A DNA stretch of 30,115 nucleotides. Source: JBFMAI01 sp040755725. Lineage in GTDB: Bacteria; Planctomycetota; Phycisphaerae; UBA1845; Fen-1342. The stretch spans positions 1-30,115 of the forward strand of contig JBFMAI010000021.1 of NCBI GenBank assembly GCA_040755725.1, in the 5' to 3' direction. Position 1 is the first letter of the stretch, and each line of letters begins with the position of its first letter. Made by a program: the position numbers and the translations under genes. Positions 8,137 through 16,439 of the stretch are shown in pieces. The notes below the pieces were generated by a model. It worked only from the letters and a program-made list of their open reading frames with translations. It was not told the origin of the DNA and ran no database searches.

Positions 8137-9834
8137 ATGGGCGCCGCCGCGTCGGCCCCCGTCGCCGGCCGCCCCGCGTGGGGCTCGGGGTGGTCGTGGG
8201 CGGTCTTGGCCCTATTGATCGCGGGGGCCGGGGTCCATTTCACCTATCTCACCAGCGCCGGGGCGTTGGACCTATCGGGCGACGAGGCGCACTACTGGGA
8301 GTGGTCCCGCCGGCTGGACTGGAGCTACTACAGCAAGGGGCCGCTGGTGGCGTGGATCATCGCCGTCTCCCGCGGGCTCCTGGCCAACTGGTCGCAGCAG
8401 ACGGTGGGCAGCGAAGCCTTGGCGGTTCGCATTCCCGCGCTGCTGCTGTCGATTGGCACGGGTGGGGGCCTGTTTGTGCTGGCGCGCGCGGTCACACGCT
8501 CCGGCCGACTAGCGCTGGCGACCGTCGCCTGCACACTCACGATCCCGATCTTCGCGGTCGGCTCCATTCTGATGACGATCGACGCCCCGCTGGCCTTCCT
8601 GTACGTTTGGACGCTCGTCGCCGTCGAACGTGGGCTGCGTGGTGCGGCCGTCGCGCCGTGGATTGTCGCGGGCGTGCTCAGCGCGCTGGGGATCCTCGCC
8701 AAGTACACGATGGTACTGGTTTTTCCGGCAGTCCTGCTGGCGGCAGTCGTCGAACCGCGTTTCCGTGCGGTGCTGCGCCGCCCAGGACCCTACGCGGGTG
8801 TCCTCATCGGCCTGGCCGGTTTCGTGCCGATCCTGATCTGGAACGCGCAGCACGACTGGGTCAGCTTCCGACACGTCGCGGGCCAAGCGGGGCTGGCCGG
8901 CGCGGCACGATTCCAACCACTCGGCCCGCTGGATTTCGTGGCTGGGCAGCTTGCCGTCGTCGGGCCGATTTGGTTCGGGGCGACGGTCGCCGCGGTCGTC
9001 GCGCTGGCGCGCTCGCCGCAGCCACGGCCACCGGAAGCCCACGACGTGGGCGGGGTGAGACTGCTGCTGGCGGCGACGATGGTGCCCTGGGCGGTGTTCC
9101 TGGCGTTCAGCATTCGGACCAAGACGCAGCCGAACTGGCCCCTGCCCGCGCTACTGCCGGGGACGATCATCATGGTCTGCGGTCTGGCCCGGCTGTGGCG
9201 GGCGCCGAGTGTGGGAGCGCGACGCGGGGCCCGGGTCGTGGTCGCGGCCGGCGTGCTGTGGGGTGGCACGACGGTGATTGTGATGCACCGCACCGAATGG
9301 GCGCTGCCCGTCTTGAAGTGGCTGGCCCGTCGCGAGCCGCCCTGGAACCTCACCCCCGTGGCCAAGTTCGACCCCACCGCGCGCTTGCGGGGTTGGTCGG
9401 AGCTGGGGCGAGCCGTCGGCGAGGTGCGGGCGGCGGACCGGGCCGCCGGCCGCGATCCGTTCATTGTGACCGACGACTACCAAACCGCGAGTGAAATCGC
9501 GTTCTACGCGCCCGGACAGCCGAGGGTGTATTGCCTCCAGGCCGCCCTGGGTGACCGGCAGAGTCAGTACGACCTGTGGCGCCCGAACCCGCTCCGCGAC
9601 CCGGAGGTGTTCGTCGGCCGGCCCTGCATTTACGTCGGGGCCCGCAAGCCGCGGCTCTTCGGCGAGGAGGCGCCCGGCCACGTGGCGCTGCCGGGGGCCC
9701 GGCTGGCGCGGACCGTCGAACACGCTGTGAAGGGCTGGGGCACAAACGCCGTCGTCCAGGTATGGTCGATCTACGTCTGCGAGACGTTTGCCGGTCTGGC
9801 ACGCGACCGGGAGGCCGCGGCCCAGCGCTACTGA
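8137..9834 (+). CDS. Glycosyltransferase family 39-type (ArnT/PMT-like) integral membrane transferase
   Basis: Enzymes of this fold move a sugar from a polyprenyl-phosphate donor to lipid A, protein or another envelope acceptor at the outer face of the inner membrane. The 565-residue protein has a first membrane helix (about 19-39), then the acidic loop D45-L-S-G-D49-E50-A-H-Y-W. This matches the catalytic D-E motif in the first periplasmic loop of the family. About ten further helices reach to about residue 390, and a soluble C-terminal region follows. I chose ATG 8137 because it gives a short N-terminus before helix 1. The frame extends to 8083, but that would overlap the previous gene. The neighbours (PAP2-like and GT4) suggest a lipid-linked glycan pathway. 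The acceptor is unknown. Confidence 0.85.
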   Translation: MGAAASAPVAGRPAWGSGWSWAVLALLIAGAGVHFTYLTSAGALDLSGDEAHYWEWSRRLDWSYYSKGPLVAWIIAVSRGLLANWSQQTVGSEALAVRIPALLLSIGTGGGLFVLARAVTRSGRLALATVACTLTIPIFAVGSILMTIDAPLAFLYVWTLVAVERGLRGAAVAPWIVAGVLSALGILAKYTMVLVFPAVLLAAVVEPRFRAVLRRPGPYAGVLIGLAGFVPILIWNAQHDWVSFRHVAGQAGLAGAARFQPLGPLDFVAGQLAVVGPIWFGATVAAVVALARSPQPRPPEAHDVGGVRLLLAATMVPWAVFLAFSIRTKTQPNWPLPALLPGTIIMVCGLARLWRAPSVGARRGARVVVAAGVLWGGTTVIVMHRTEWALPVLKWLARREPPWNLTPVAKFDPTARLRGWSELGRAVGEVRAADRAAGRDPFIVTDDYQTASEIAFYAPGQPRVYCLQAALGDRQSQYDLWRPNPLRDPEVFVGRPCIYVGARKPRLFGEEAPGHVALPGARLARTVEHAVKGWGTNAVVQVWSIYVCETFAGLARDREAAAQRY

Positions 9835-9864
9835 ATGACCCGGCACGATCCGGCGGCGTACTCG

Positions 9865-9940
9865 GGGAGGGCGCGCCCCCCGGCGAGCCGCGGCTCGGCA
9901 GGCCGGCAGGGTCACCGCAGGAGACAGCCTCACCCTCCCG
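9865..9940 (-). repeat. 3'-flank repeat, near-complete core copy
   Basis: The 76-bp core runs from GGGAGGGCGCG to CACCCTCCC, so its ends are inverted repeats of each other (GGGAGGGYGAGG type). A GAGCCGCGGCTC palindrome lies inside, next to GGCAGGCCGGCAGGGT and CCGCAGGAGACAGCCT. It begins 30 bases after the GT39-type stop. A flanking end AAATGCCCAT is present at about 9970-9979. The orientation is opposite to the copies at 20881, 29010 and 29816. Confidence 0.8.
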
Positions 9941-9978
9941 CTCTGTTTGACGGCGCCTGGTGATGCAGGAAATGCCCA

Positions 9979-10686
9979 TTGACCACGAACCTCCAAGAAC
10001 GGACGCCCCGTGAGCAACGCCCGTCGAGCGCGGGCCGTTGCGTCCCGTGGCTCGTGTTGCTGTTGGCGGCGGTCCTGGTCGTGCTCGGCCTGGCCGGTCT
10101 TGACCGCTGGTTCTACGAGCACGTGTCGTGCGTACTGAATACGATGGACCGCCGCCCGCTGGACCGGTGCTTCTACTCGCTGACCAAACCGTTCTGGCTG
10201 GCGTGCCGCCTGGCCTTCGGCCACGTGATCGGCGGCACCGTAATCTACGGCCTCATCGTGGCCCGCCACCCGCGCCGCTGGTCAGCCGCCACGGCCGGCC
10301 TGGTCGCGGTCGTCCTGGCGGCGACGGTGGCCAACGTGTCCCAGCGGGCGATCGGGCGGCTGCGGCCGAACCAAGCTGACGGCCACCTGGCGTTCACCCA
10401 ACCCGCGCTGGGCCTTCTGCACCGCGCGCCCGTTTCCTTGCCGTCGGGCGAGGCGGCGACGGCCTTCGCGCTGGCGTGCGTGCTGACCCGGCTGTTTCCC
10501 CGCTGGCGGGCGGTGTTCCTGGTCTTCGCGGTCCTGGCCGCGAGCTCACGCCTGGTCAACGGGGCCCACTACCTCAGCGACGTCGGTGCGGGGGCGATCG
10601 TCGGGATGCTCGTGGCCAGGCCGCTGCTGACGGTCGCGCTACGCCGTTGGCCGGACGCGAGCCCCACGTGCTCGCGCCCTGAGTGA
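9979..10686 (+). CDS. PAP2-superfamily membrane protein with altered active-site motifs
   Basis: PAP2 proteins are lipid phosphatases such as undecaprenyl-diphosphate or phosphatidylglycerophosphate phosphatases. This 235-residue protein has about six membrane helices. Motif 3 is intact: S190-R191-x5-H197-x3-D201, containing the nucleophilic His. Motif 1 (normally K-x6-R-P) reads Q122-x6-R129-P130. Motif 2 (normally P-S-G-H) reads P-S-G-E158, so the usual general-acid His is Glu. It may be a divergent phosphatase or a non-catalytic or phosphotransfer relative. The start TTG at 9979 is forced: both nearby ATG codons (9963, 9972) lie in another frame that stops at 10013. It sits between two glycosyltransferases, which fits recycling or dephosphorylation of a lipid carrier. 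Confidence 0.8.
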   Translation: MTTNLQERTPREQRPSSAGRCVPWLVLLLAAVLVVLGLAGLDRWFYEHVSCVLNTMDRRPLDRCFYSLTKPFWLACRLAFGHVIGGTVIYGLIVARHPRRWSAATAGLVAVVLAATVANVSQRAIGRLRPNQADGHLAFTQPALGLLHRAPVSLPSGEAATAFALACVLTRLFPRWRAVFLVFAVLAASSRLVNGAHYLSDVGAGAIVGMLVARPLLTVALRRWPDASPTCSRPE

Positions 10687-10784
10687 CCGGCACCACGTTG
10701 CCTGTTGGCCGAGCCCGGCGGTAAGGTCATCCGCGGTCGCAACCGTGAACCTGCATCGGCATTCAAGGACGTGGGATAACGTAC

Positions 10785-10859
10785 GGGTGGGCGAGCCTCG
10801 CGGCGAGCCGCGGCTCGGCAGGCCGGCCGGGTCGCCGCAGGAGACAGCCTCGCCCTCCC
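10785..10859 (-). repeat. 3'-flank repeat, near-complete core copy
   Basis: This 75-bp copy is almost identical in its centre to the one at 9865-9940: GAGCCGCGGCTCGGCAGG, then GTCGCCGCAGGAGACAGCCT. It has the inverted ends GGGTGGGCGAG and CTCGCCCTCCC. The left flank GGCATTCAAGGACGTGGG (10758-10775) resembles the outer end seen at 3465 and 18501. It lies in the 229-base gap between the PAP2 stop and the GT4 gene. Confidence 0.8.
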
Positions 10860-10915
10860 ATGTCTTATGGCCGTCAATACCCGCTTAGATCCGCCGTGTC
10901 CTTCGGAATCAAGGC

Positions 10916-12106
10916 ATGAATCCTGGCAACGTTGACGAATCGTCCGGCGGCCGGGCATCGACCATGAGCGAGGTGGAGATCGTCGTCGTCTCGCTTGCCG
11001 CGGTGACGTGGGACTTTCGCCTGGTCGGCCGGACGCGCATGCTGACCGAGGCGTGGGCCCGCGCCGGTCAGCCGACCGTGTTCGTCCAGGTGCCGTCCTA
11101 CCGGACCGCGCTGCAACGCCTGCTGGCCCCGCTGCGCTCCGCCCCACCCGTGCCGCTCATCCGCCCGTGGCCGGCGCCGCCCGCCCGCCGCTGGCTGCGC
11201 CTGGGCGAACCGGCGCTGGCGAACGTCATTCGTCGGCGGGCCGCGGGTCTGCGGCGGCAACTGGAGCGCGTCTTGCGTTGGGAGCATTCCGTCGCGCTCG
11301 TCGTGTCGCCGGTGTGGACACCGTGGCTGGACGAGCTACCGTTTCGGCACGTGGTCTACGACTGCATTGATGAGCTGGCCGTGCACGTGCCGCGGCCCGA
11401 GTTGGCCCCGCTGTACGAGGCCTGGGAAGGCCAACTAGTGGCCCGCGCCGCCGGGGCCGTCGTGACCGCCGAGTCGTTGGGCGACCGTCTCCGCACCCGG
11501 CGTCCGGACCTCAAGCTCGCGACGATTCGCAACGGTGTGGACGTGGACCGGTTTCAGTCGCTCGCGGCCCAGTCGCCGCGGCCGCGCGACGTCCCGCTTT
11601 CGCCGCGGCCGATCGTCGGCTTCGTCGGTGCGCTGTACCAGTGGATCGACTGGGAGCTGATCCACCGGACGGCCCAGGCCCTGCCCGAGTTCGATTTCGT
11701 GTTCGTAGGACCCCACGATCGCCGCGGCGACGTGCGACGGATGCCAGCGCTGCCGAACGTGCGCTTCCTGGGGCCGCGTCCGTACGACCGCGTGCCGGCG
11801 TACATCGACACGTTCACGGTGGGTTGGGTCCCGTTTCGACAGGATGCCGTCGGGACCGCCGCCAACCCGGTCAAAATCTACGAGTACCTCGCCCTGGGCA
11901 AACCGGTGGTCACGACCCCTGTCGCCGACCCCGCGTCGTATGAGGGGCTGGTGACGGTGGCCCGGACGGCCGAGGAGATGGCAGCCGCCTTGCGGGCGGC
12001 GCAGGGCACGCCGACGGAGGGAAACGCGGCCCGCGTCGCGTTCGTCCGCCGGAACGACTGGTCGTCCCGGGCGGCCGAAATCGTCCGGTTCATGGCGACG
12101 TTGTGA
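10916..12106 (+). CDS. Glycosyltransferase family 4 (GT-B fold)
   Basis: The 396-residue protein shows the GT4 layout. An N-terminal acceptor domain comes first, then the linker phrase T-I-R-N-G-V-D-V-D-R-F (about 197-207). The C-terminal nucleotide-sugar domain begins I-V-G-F-V-G-A-L and carries A-N-P-V-K-I-Y-E-Y-L-A-L-G-K-P-V-V-T-T, the usual donor-binding segment with the E-x7-E-like spacing relaxed. It is probably a cytoplasmic enzyme adding a sugar to an envelope lipid or polysaccharide. ATG 10916 is used here. ATG 10964 (M-S-E-V-E-I) would remove 16 poorly conserved-looking residues and is a fair alternative. Donor and acceptor cannot be told from sequence. It follows the PAP2 gene in the same direction, separated by a repeat. 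Confidence 0.85.
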   Translation: MNPGNVDESSGGRASTMSEVEIVVVSLAAVTWDFRLVGRTRMLTEAWARAGQPTVFVQVPSYRTALQRLLAPLRSAPPVPLIRPWPAPPARRWLRLGEPALANVIRRRAAGLRRQLERVLRWEHSVALVVSPVWTPWLDELPFRHVVYDCIDELAVHVPRPELAPLYEAWEGQLVARAAGAVVTAESLGDRLRTRRPDLKLATIRNGVDVDRFQSLAAQSPRPRDVPLSPRPIVGFVGALYQWIDWELIHRTAQALPEFDFVFVGPHDRRGDVRRMPALPNVRFLGPRPYDRVPAYIDTFTVGWVPFRQDAVGTAANPVKIYEYLALGKPVVTTPVADPASYEGLVTVARTAEEMAAALRAAQGTPTEGNAARVAFVRRNDWSSRAAEIVRFMATL

Positions 12107-12111
12107 GCGTG

Positions 12112-12129
12112 CGCGCCGGGGCCGGCGCG
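12112..12129. terminator. Hairpin between convergent GT4 and metF genes
   Basis: CGCGCCGG, two Gs, then CCGGCGCG form a perfect GC-only palindrome a few bases after the GT4 stop. metF converges on it from the other side with its stop at 12170. There is no T-run, so classical intrinsic termination is uncertain. Position and symmetry suit a bidirectional stop. Confidence 0.4.
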
Positions 12130-12169
12130 TTGCCACCCTGACGACGACGCGCGTCGCGCGGCCCGCGCT

Positions 12170-13066
12170 TCAGCTTCCGGCCGGTTCGCGGGCGGGGGGA
12201 TAGACCGTTTGGAGCGCGGTGAGAATCGTGCGCGTCGCGGGGGACTTGTTCAGCGTATAGAAGTGAATGCCGGGCGCGCCGCGGTGCAGCAGCTCCAGGC
12301 ATTGGGCGGTGGCCTGGGCCACCCCGAGCGACAGGACCGCGTCCGGGTCGTCCTGCACCCGGCGCAGCTCCGTCAGCAGGACCTCGGGAATCGTGGCCCC
12401 GCAGACCTTCGTGAATCGCTCGATCTGCTTGACGTTGGTGATGGGCATGATGCCCGGGATGATCGGCACGCCGATGCCGCGGGCTCGCGCCCGGGCGACG
12501 AAATCGAAGTACTTCTGGTTGTCGAAGAAGAGCTGCGTAATAAGGAACTCGCAGCCGCAGGCGATTTTGTGTTTCAGGTGCAGCAGGTCGGCTTCCAGGT
12601 TCGGCGACTCAACGTGCCCCTCCGGGTAACACGCCCCGCCCAAACAGAAGTGAAAGTACCGCCGAATGAAGGCCGCCAACTCGCTGGCGTACTCGAAGCC
12701 CTGCGGGTGCGCCACGAAGCGGTCGGCGTCCGCCGGCGGGTCGCCGCGCAGCGCGAGCACGTTCTCGACCCCGGCCTCATCCAGGCATTCGAGCACGCCG
12801 TACAGCTCCGCCCGCGACGCCCCGGTACAGGTAAGATGGGCCATCGCCTCGATGCCATATTCCTCCCGCAGCCGCATGACCAGCTCCAGCGTGCGGCGGC
12901 GGGTGCTGCCGCCCGCCCCGTAGGTGACGGAGACGAACGTCGGGCGCAGCTCGCGGAGGGAGGCCAGGCTGGCGCGCAGTTGGGCCACGCCGGCGTCGTC
13001 CTTCGGCGGAAAGAACTCGAAGGAGAAGCTGGGGCGACCGGTGGTCAGCAGCTCGCGGATACGCAT
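12170..13066 (-). CDS. metF: 5,10-methylenetetrahydrofolate reductase
   Basis: MetF reduces methylene-THF to methyl-THF, using FAD, to supply methionine synthesis. The 298-residue length matches bacterial MetF. The N-terminal strand F-S-F-E17-F-F-P-P-K carries the catalytic Glu. A-L-R-G-D109-P-P holds the folate-binding Asp. Further family segments are F-L-I-T-Q-L-F-F-D-N, P-I-I-P-G-I-M-P-I and the C-terminal G-I-H-F-Y-T-L-N-K. ATG 13066 gives the family's normal start (M-R-I-R-E-L-L). It diverges from etfBA across 196 bases. I looked there for an S-adenosylhomocysteine riboswitch and saw none. With no metE, metH or metK nearby, it appears to be a lone gene. Confidence 0.95.
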   Translation of the reverse strand: MRIRELLTTGRPSFSFEFFPPKDDAGVAQLRASLASLRELRPTFVSVTYGAGGSTRRRTLELVMRLREEYGIEAMAHLTCTGASRAELYGVLECLDEAGVENVLALRGDPPADADRFVAHPQGFEYASELAAFIRRYFHFCLGGACYPEGHVESPNLEADLLHLKHKIACGCEFLITQLFFDNQKYFDFVARARARGIGVPIIPGIMPITNVKQIERFTKVCGATIPEVLLTELRRVQDDPDAVLSLGVAQATAQCLELLHRGAPGIHFYTLNKSPATRTILTALQTVYPPAREPAGS

Positions 13067-13208
13067 GGCCTAGGCTCTTATCGGCGGATGACGCGGCCCG
13101 ACGTGCGGCCCGCCGGGGCCGTCGCGGGGCGCGGCCCGGCCGCCCATTTAACGGGGCGGGGGCCGGTTGGCAACGGGCCCGGCACTTTCTTCGGGCGGCG
13201 ACGGCGGC

Positions 13209-13214
13209 TATTAT
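13209..13214 (+). promoter_or_regulatory. Candidate -10 box for etfBA
   Basis: TATTAT lies inside the small palindrome GGCTATTATGAGCC (13207-13220), 49 bases before the etfB start, in the divergent gap with metF. Because GGCT and AGCC are symmetric and the spacer is AT-rich on both strands (CATAAT on the other), the site could also serve metF. Confidence 0.4.
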
Positions 13215-13262
13215 GAGCCATTCTAGGCAGGCCCGTAGCCCCCGTCGCGCGAGGTAGCGAGC

Positions 13263-14057
13263 ATGAAAGTACTCGTCATCGTCCGTCAGGTCCCCGACTC
13301 GACGACCAACATCAAGATCCGGCCGGACAAGCAGGACATCGACCGGGCCGGGGTCAAGATGGTGGTCAACCCCTTCGATGAGTTCGCCATCGAGCAGGCT
13401 GTCCAGTTGCGTGAGAAGCGCCAGGACGTCACCGGCGTGACGGCGCTCATCGTCGGGCCGGCCGCGGCGGGCGAGGCCCTGCGCACCGCCCTGGCCGTCG
13501 GCTGCGACGACGGCCTCCACCTCCAGGACCCCGCGTTCGACGCCCTGGACGAGCTCCAATTGGCGGCGTTGATAGCGACCGTCGTGAAGGGCGGCGGCTA
13601 TGACTTGATCCTGATCGGCAAGCAGGAGATCGACCTCGACAGCGGCCAACTCGGGCCGGCCCTGGCCGAGCTGCTCGACCTGCCCCATGTCGGGGCCGTC
13701 GTCAAGTTCGAGTTGGCGGCCGACGGGAAGTCCTTCGTCGCCCGCCGGCGGATCGAGGGCGCCGAGGAGGTCGTGCAGGTGAACCTGCCGGCCCTGGTGA
13801 CGGCGGACAAGGGGCTGTGCGAGATGCGGTACCCGTCGCTGCCAAACCTGATGAAGGCCAAGAAGAAGCCGGTGAAGGTGATGAAGGCCGCTGACGTGCC
13901 CGGCTGGCCCGCGATCGCCGGCCACCTCGGCGGCACCAAGCTGCACACCTTCCAGCCCCCGCCCGAGCGCCCGCCGGGCAAGCTCCTCGACGGCGAGCCG
14001 GACCAGGCCGCCAAGGAGTTGGTGCGGCTGCTGCGGGAAGAGGCCAAGGTGATTTAG
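13263..14057 (+). CDS. etfB: Electron transfer flavoprotein, beta subunit
   Basis: ETF-beta pairs with ETF-alpha to carry electrons from acyl-CoA or other flavin dehydrogenases to a quinone reductase. The 264-residue protein begins M-K-V-L-V-I-V-R-Q-V-P-D-S and has the conserved N-P-F-D-E-F-A-I-E-Q-A segment. The nucleotide-binding region contains D-L-I-L-I-G-K-Q-E-I-D and the ETF-beta signature around V-N-L-P-A-L-V-T-A-D-K-G-L-C-E-M-R-Y-P-S-L. Spacing to etfA is 48 bases on the same strand. No acyl-CoA dehydrogenase or ETF-quinone oxidoreductase lies in the window. The sequence alone does not decide between a standard and a bifurcating role. Confidence 0.95.
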   Translation: MKVLVIVRQVPDSTTNIKIRPDKQDIDRAGVKMVVNPFDEFAIEQAVQLREKRQDVTGVTALIVGPAAAGEALRTALAVGCDDGLHLQDPAFDALDELQLAALIATVVKGGGYDLILIGKQEIDLDSGQLGPALAELLDLPHVGAVVKFELAADGKSFVARRRIEGAEEVVQVNLPALVTADKGLCEMRYPSLPNLMKAKKKPVKVMKAADVPGWPAIAGHLGGTKLHTFQPPPERPPGKLLDGEPDQAAKELVRLLREEAKVI

Positions 14058-14105
14058 CGAAGCTGAGACACACGAGCGAGGACGACGGCCAGCGGCCGAG
14101 AGCCA

Positions 14106-15119
14106 ATGGCGACCAGCCTGGAGTCGAGCCCGACCATGACCAACGACATCCTGATCTTCGCGGAACAGCGCAACGACAAACTCCATCCCGCCGCCCTTCA
14201 GATCGTTACCCCCGCCAAAGCCCTGGCCGCCAAGACCGGCGGACAGGTGGTGGCGTGCGTGATCGGCGACACGGTTGACGCGGCCGTCGGCGCCATCGAC
14301 AGGGCCGGCGTCCAAGCGATCGTCACCGTTCGCGACGCAGCGTTGGCCAACTACTCCGCCTTGCGGTACCGCACGGCCCTGGCGGCGGTCATCGCCAAGC
14401 GGCAGCCGCGCGTCGTCCTGCTGCCGGCCACGTTCATGGGGCGGGACCTCGCCCCGCGCGTGGCCGCGCGGACCCAGGCCGGATTGGCCACCGACGTTGT
14501 GGAACTGAAGATCGGTGAGGACGGGGCGCTCGATGTCCGCCGCCCCGTCTACAACGGCAAGGCCTTCTGCCACGTCGCGTTTCCCAAGGACCGCCTGGCC
14601 ATCGCCTCGGTGCGCCCCAACACCTTCCCGGCGGCCAGCGGCCCCGGCGGCGCGCCGCGCGAGAACCTGCCTTACGCCGCCACGCCCGGCGACGAGCGGA
14701 TCAACATTCAGGAAGTCGCCCGCGCCGGGGGAGAGATCAAGGACGTGACCGAGGCCGACGTCATTGTCTCCGGCGGCCGCGCCTTGAAGAACGAGGACAA
14801 CTTCAGGCTGCTGTTCGAGCTGGCGAAGGAACTCGACGCGGCGGTGGGCGCGTCGCGGGCCGCGTGCGACGCAGGGTATCAGCCGCACAGCCGGCAGGTG
14901 GGGCTCACGGGCAAGACGGTGACGCCGGTGCTGTACATTGCGTGCGGCATCAGCGGGGCGATTCAGCACCTGGCGGGGATGCGGGGCAGCAAGGTGATCG
15001 TGGCGATCAACACGGACAAGGAAGCCCCGATCTTCAAGCTCGCGGATTACGGCATTGTCGGCGACCTCTTCAAGGTGGTCCCCGCGCTGACCGCCGAGGT
15101 GCGCCGGCTCAAGGGCTGA
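14106..15119 (+). CDS. etfA: Electron transfer flavoprotein, alpha subunit
   Basis: ETF-alpha binds the FAD of the heterodimer. The product has 337 residues from ATG 14106. A second in-frame ATG at 14136 (M-T-N-D-I-L-I-F-A-E) begins at the family's usual first strand and could be the real start; GAGAG lies before the former and GGAG twelve bases before the latter. The C-terminal FAD domain is clear: S-G-G-R-A-L, V-G-L-T-G-K-T-V-T-P, Y-I-A-C-G-I-S-G-A-I-Q-H-L-A-G and A-I-N-T-D-K-E-A-P-I-F. There is no N-terminal ferredoxin domain, unlike some clostridial ETF-alpha proteins. It forms an operon with etfB and converges on prfA. Confidence 0.95.
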   Translation: MATSLESSPTMTNDILIFAEQRNDKLHPAALQIVTPAKALAAKTGGQVVACVIGDTVDAAVGAIDRAGVQAIVTVRDAALANYSALRYRTALAAVIAKRQPRVVLLPATFMGRDLAPRVAARTQAGLATDVVELKIGEDGALDVRRPVYNGKAFCHVAFPKDRLAIASVRPNTFPAASGPGGAPRENLPYAATPGDERINIQEVARAGGEIKDVTEADVIVSGGRALKNEDNFRLLFELAKELDAAVGASRAACDAGYQPHSRQVGLTGKTVTPVLYIACGISGAIQHLAGMRGSKVIVAINTDKEAPIFKLADYGIVGDLFKVVPALTAEVRRLKG

Positions 15120-15165
15120 TCCGCGGCCGTGGATTCGCGGCGCGCGGTCTCAAAAGCTGCTCACA

Positions 15166-15191
15166 GAACCCACCGCGCAAGCGGTGGGTTC
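15166..15191. terminator. Stable hairpin between convergent etfA and prfA
   Basis: GAACCCACCGC, loop GCAA (a GNRA tetraloop), then GCGGTGGGTTC form an 11-bp perfect stem. It lies 47 bases after the etfA stop and 73 bases beyond the prfA stop at 15264. No T-run follows on either strand. It could be a bidirectional terminator or a REP-type dispersed hairpin; I recall similar 'acccaccgc...gcggtgggt' hairpins in related genomes. Confidence 0.5.
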
Positions 15192-15263
15192 CGTCAATGG
15201 GCCTATGAGGGCGGGGGGTGAAGGCACAGCCCCCGCTTCGCGTCGAGACCCCGGCTGGCGAGG

Positions 15264-16355
15264 TTACAAGGCCTCCAGCCGCAGGCGCAGGTCGCGGTCG
15301 TGCAACTCGCGCTGGAACTCGTCCAGGTCGCCGCCGACCAGGATGCGCTGGAGGTCATACACGTCCTTGTTGATCCGATGATCGGTGCACCGGTTCTGCG
15401 GGAAGTTGTACGTGCGGATGCGTTCGCTGCGGTCGCCGCTGCCGACCATGCTACGGCGCTCGGCGGCCAGCTTCTGCTGCTGCTGCGTGAGGAAATGGTC
15501 GTAGACGCGCGACATGAGGATGCGGCGGGCCTTGGCCCGGTTCTTGTGCTGGCTTTTCTCGTCGCGCATGGACACGGTGAGGCCGGTGGGGAGGTGCTCG
15601 AGCTTGATGGCGCTCGACACCTTGTTCACGTTCTGTCCGCCGGGGCCGCCCGCCCGGCTGACGTGCTCGACCACGTCCTTCTCCCAATCGATGTCGATCT
15701 CGATCTCGTCGGGCTCGGGCAGCACGGCGACGGTGGCGGCGGAAGTGTGGATGCGGCCCTGGGCCTCGGTCTTGGGGACGCGCTGCACACGGTGCCCGCC
15801 GGCCTCGAACCGGTAGTGCAGATACACCTCGTCGCCGGTGATGTTCAGGATCGCCTCGCGCAGCCCGCCGAGCTCCGACTCCGACAGCGAGAGCACCTCG
15901 ACCTTGAACCCCTTGCGGGCGGCGTAGGCGGTGTACATGCCGAGCAGATCGGCGGCGAACAGCGCGGCTTCCTCGCCGCCCGTGCCCGCCCGAATCTCCA
16001 GGATGATCGACCGAATCGCGGCCTCGTCCCCCGTGACCAGCCGCTCCTTCAGGGTTTCGAGCAACCGCTCGCGGCGGGCCGTCAACCCGGGCAGCTCCGC
16101 CGCCGCCAGCTCCTGTAGCTCCGCATCGTCGCTTTGGTCGAGGATCTGCTGCGATTCCTCAAGCTGCGTGGTGACCGCGCGGTACTCGTGGTAGGGTCGG
16201 GCGATCTTCTGGAGCTCCCCGTGCTCGCGGGCCAGCCGGGTCATCACGGCCCCGTTGGACGCAACCTCCGGGCGGTTCATCTCCGCCGTCAACTCGTCGG
16301 CCCGCGCCGCCATCGCGGCGACGCGCGCCATCCAGGGTGGGTCGAGGTGAGACAT
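15264..16355 (-). CDS. prfA: Peptide chain release factor 1
   Basis: RF1 reads UAA and UAG and triggers peptide release. The 363-residue protein carries the GGQ motif at 239-241 in S-R-A-G-G-P-G-G-Q-N-V-N-K. The stop-codon reading tripeptide sits in the RF1 form P-x-T (P194-K-T196, within R-V-P-K-T-E), not the S-P-F of RF2. The RF1 phrase G-D-R-S-E-R-I-R-T-Y-N-F-P-Q follows. The reading frame is open to 16430, but ATG 16355 (M-S-H-L-D-P-P-W) fits family length. It lies just downstream of rpmE on the same strand (gap 84 bases), a common pairing. prmC, the usual methylase partner, is not next to it. Confidence 0.96.
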   Translation of the reverse strand: MSHLDPPWMARVAAMAARADELTAEMNRPEVASNGAVMTRLAREHGELQKIARPYHEYRAVTTQLEESQQILDQSDDAELQELAAAELPGLTARRERLLETLKERLVTGDEAAIRSIILEIRAGTGGEEAALFAADLLGMYTAYAARKGFKVEVLSLSESELGGLREAILNITGDEVYLHYRFEAGGHRVQRVPKTEAQGRIHTSAATVAVLPEPDEIEIDIDWEKDVVEHVSRAGGPGGQNVNKVSSAIKLEHLPTGLTVSMRDEKSQHKNRAKARRILMSRVYDHFLTQQQQKLAAERRSMVGSGDRSERIRTYNFPQNRCTDHRINKDVYDLQRILVGGDLDEFQRELHDRDLRLRLEAL

Positions 16356-16439
16356 GCGGATCACGCCGGGGCTGGGCCGCCGCCCCCTGCCGACCGGGGC
16401 CGTCGCCGTGGGCCCGGACCGAGCACCCACGGGGCGTCG

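Noticed and set aside
5928..8243. 771-residue minus-strand frame across uvrC and the next gene
   Set aside because: Opposite uvrC, whose catalytic motifs are intact. The composition is typical of a shadow frame.
13067..13262. S-adenosylhomocysteine riboswitch before metF
   Set aside because: No sequence resembling its conserved core could be seen on the minus strand of the gap.
12777..14969. 730-residue minus-strand frame across metF, etfB and etfA
   Set aside because: Shadow of etfBA and out of frame with metF. No recognisable domain.
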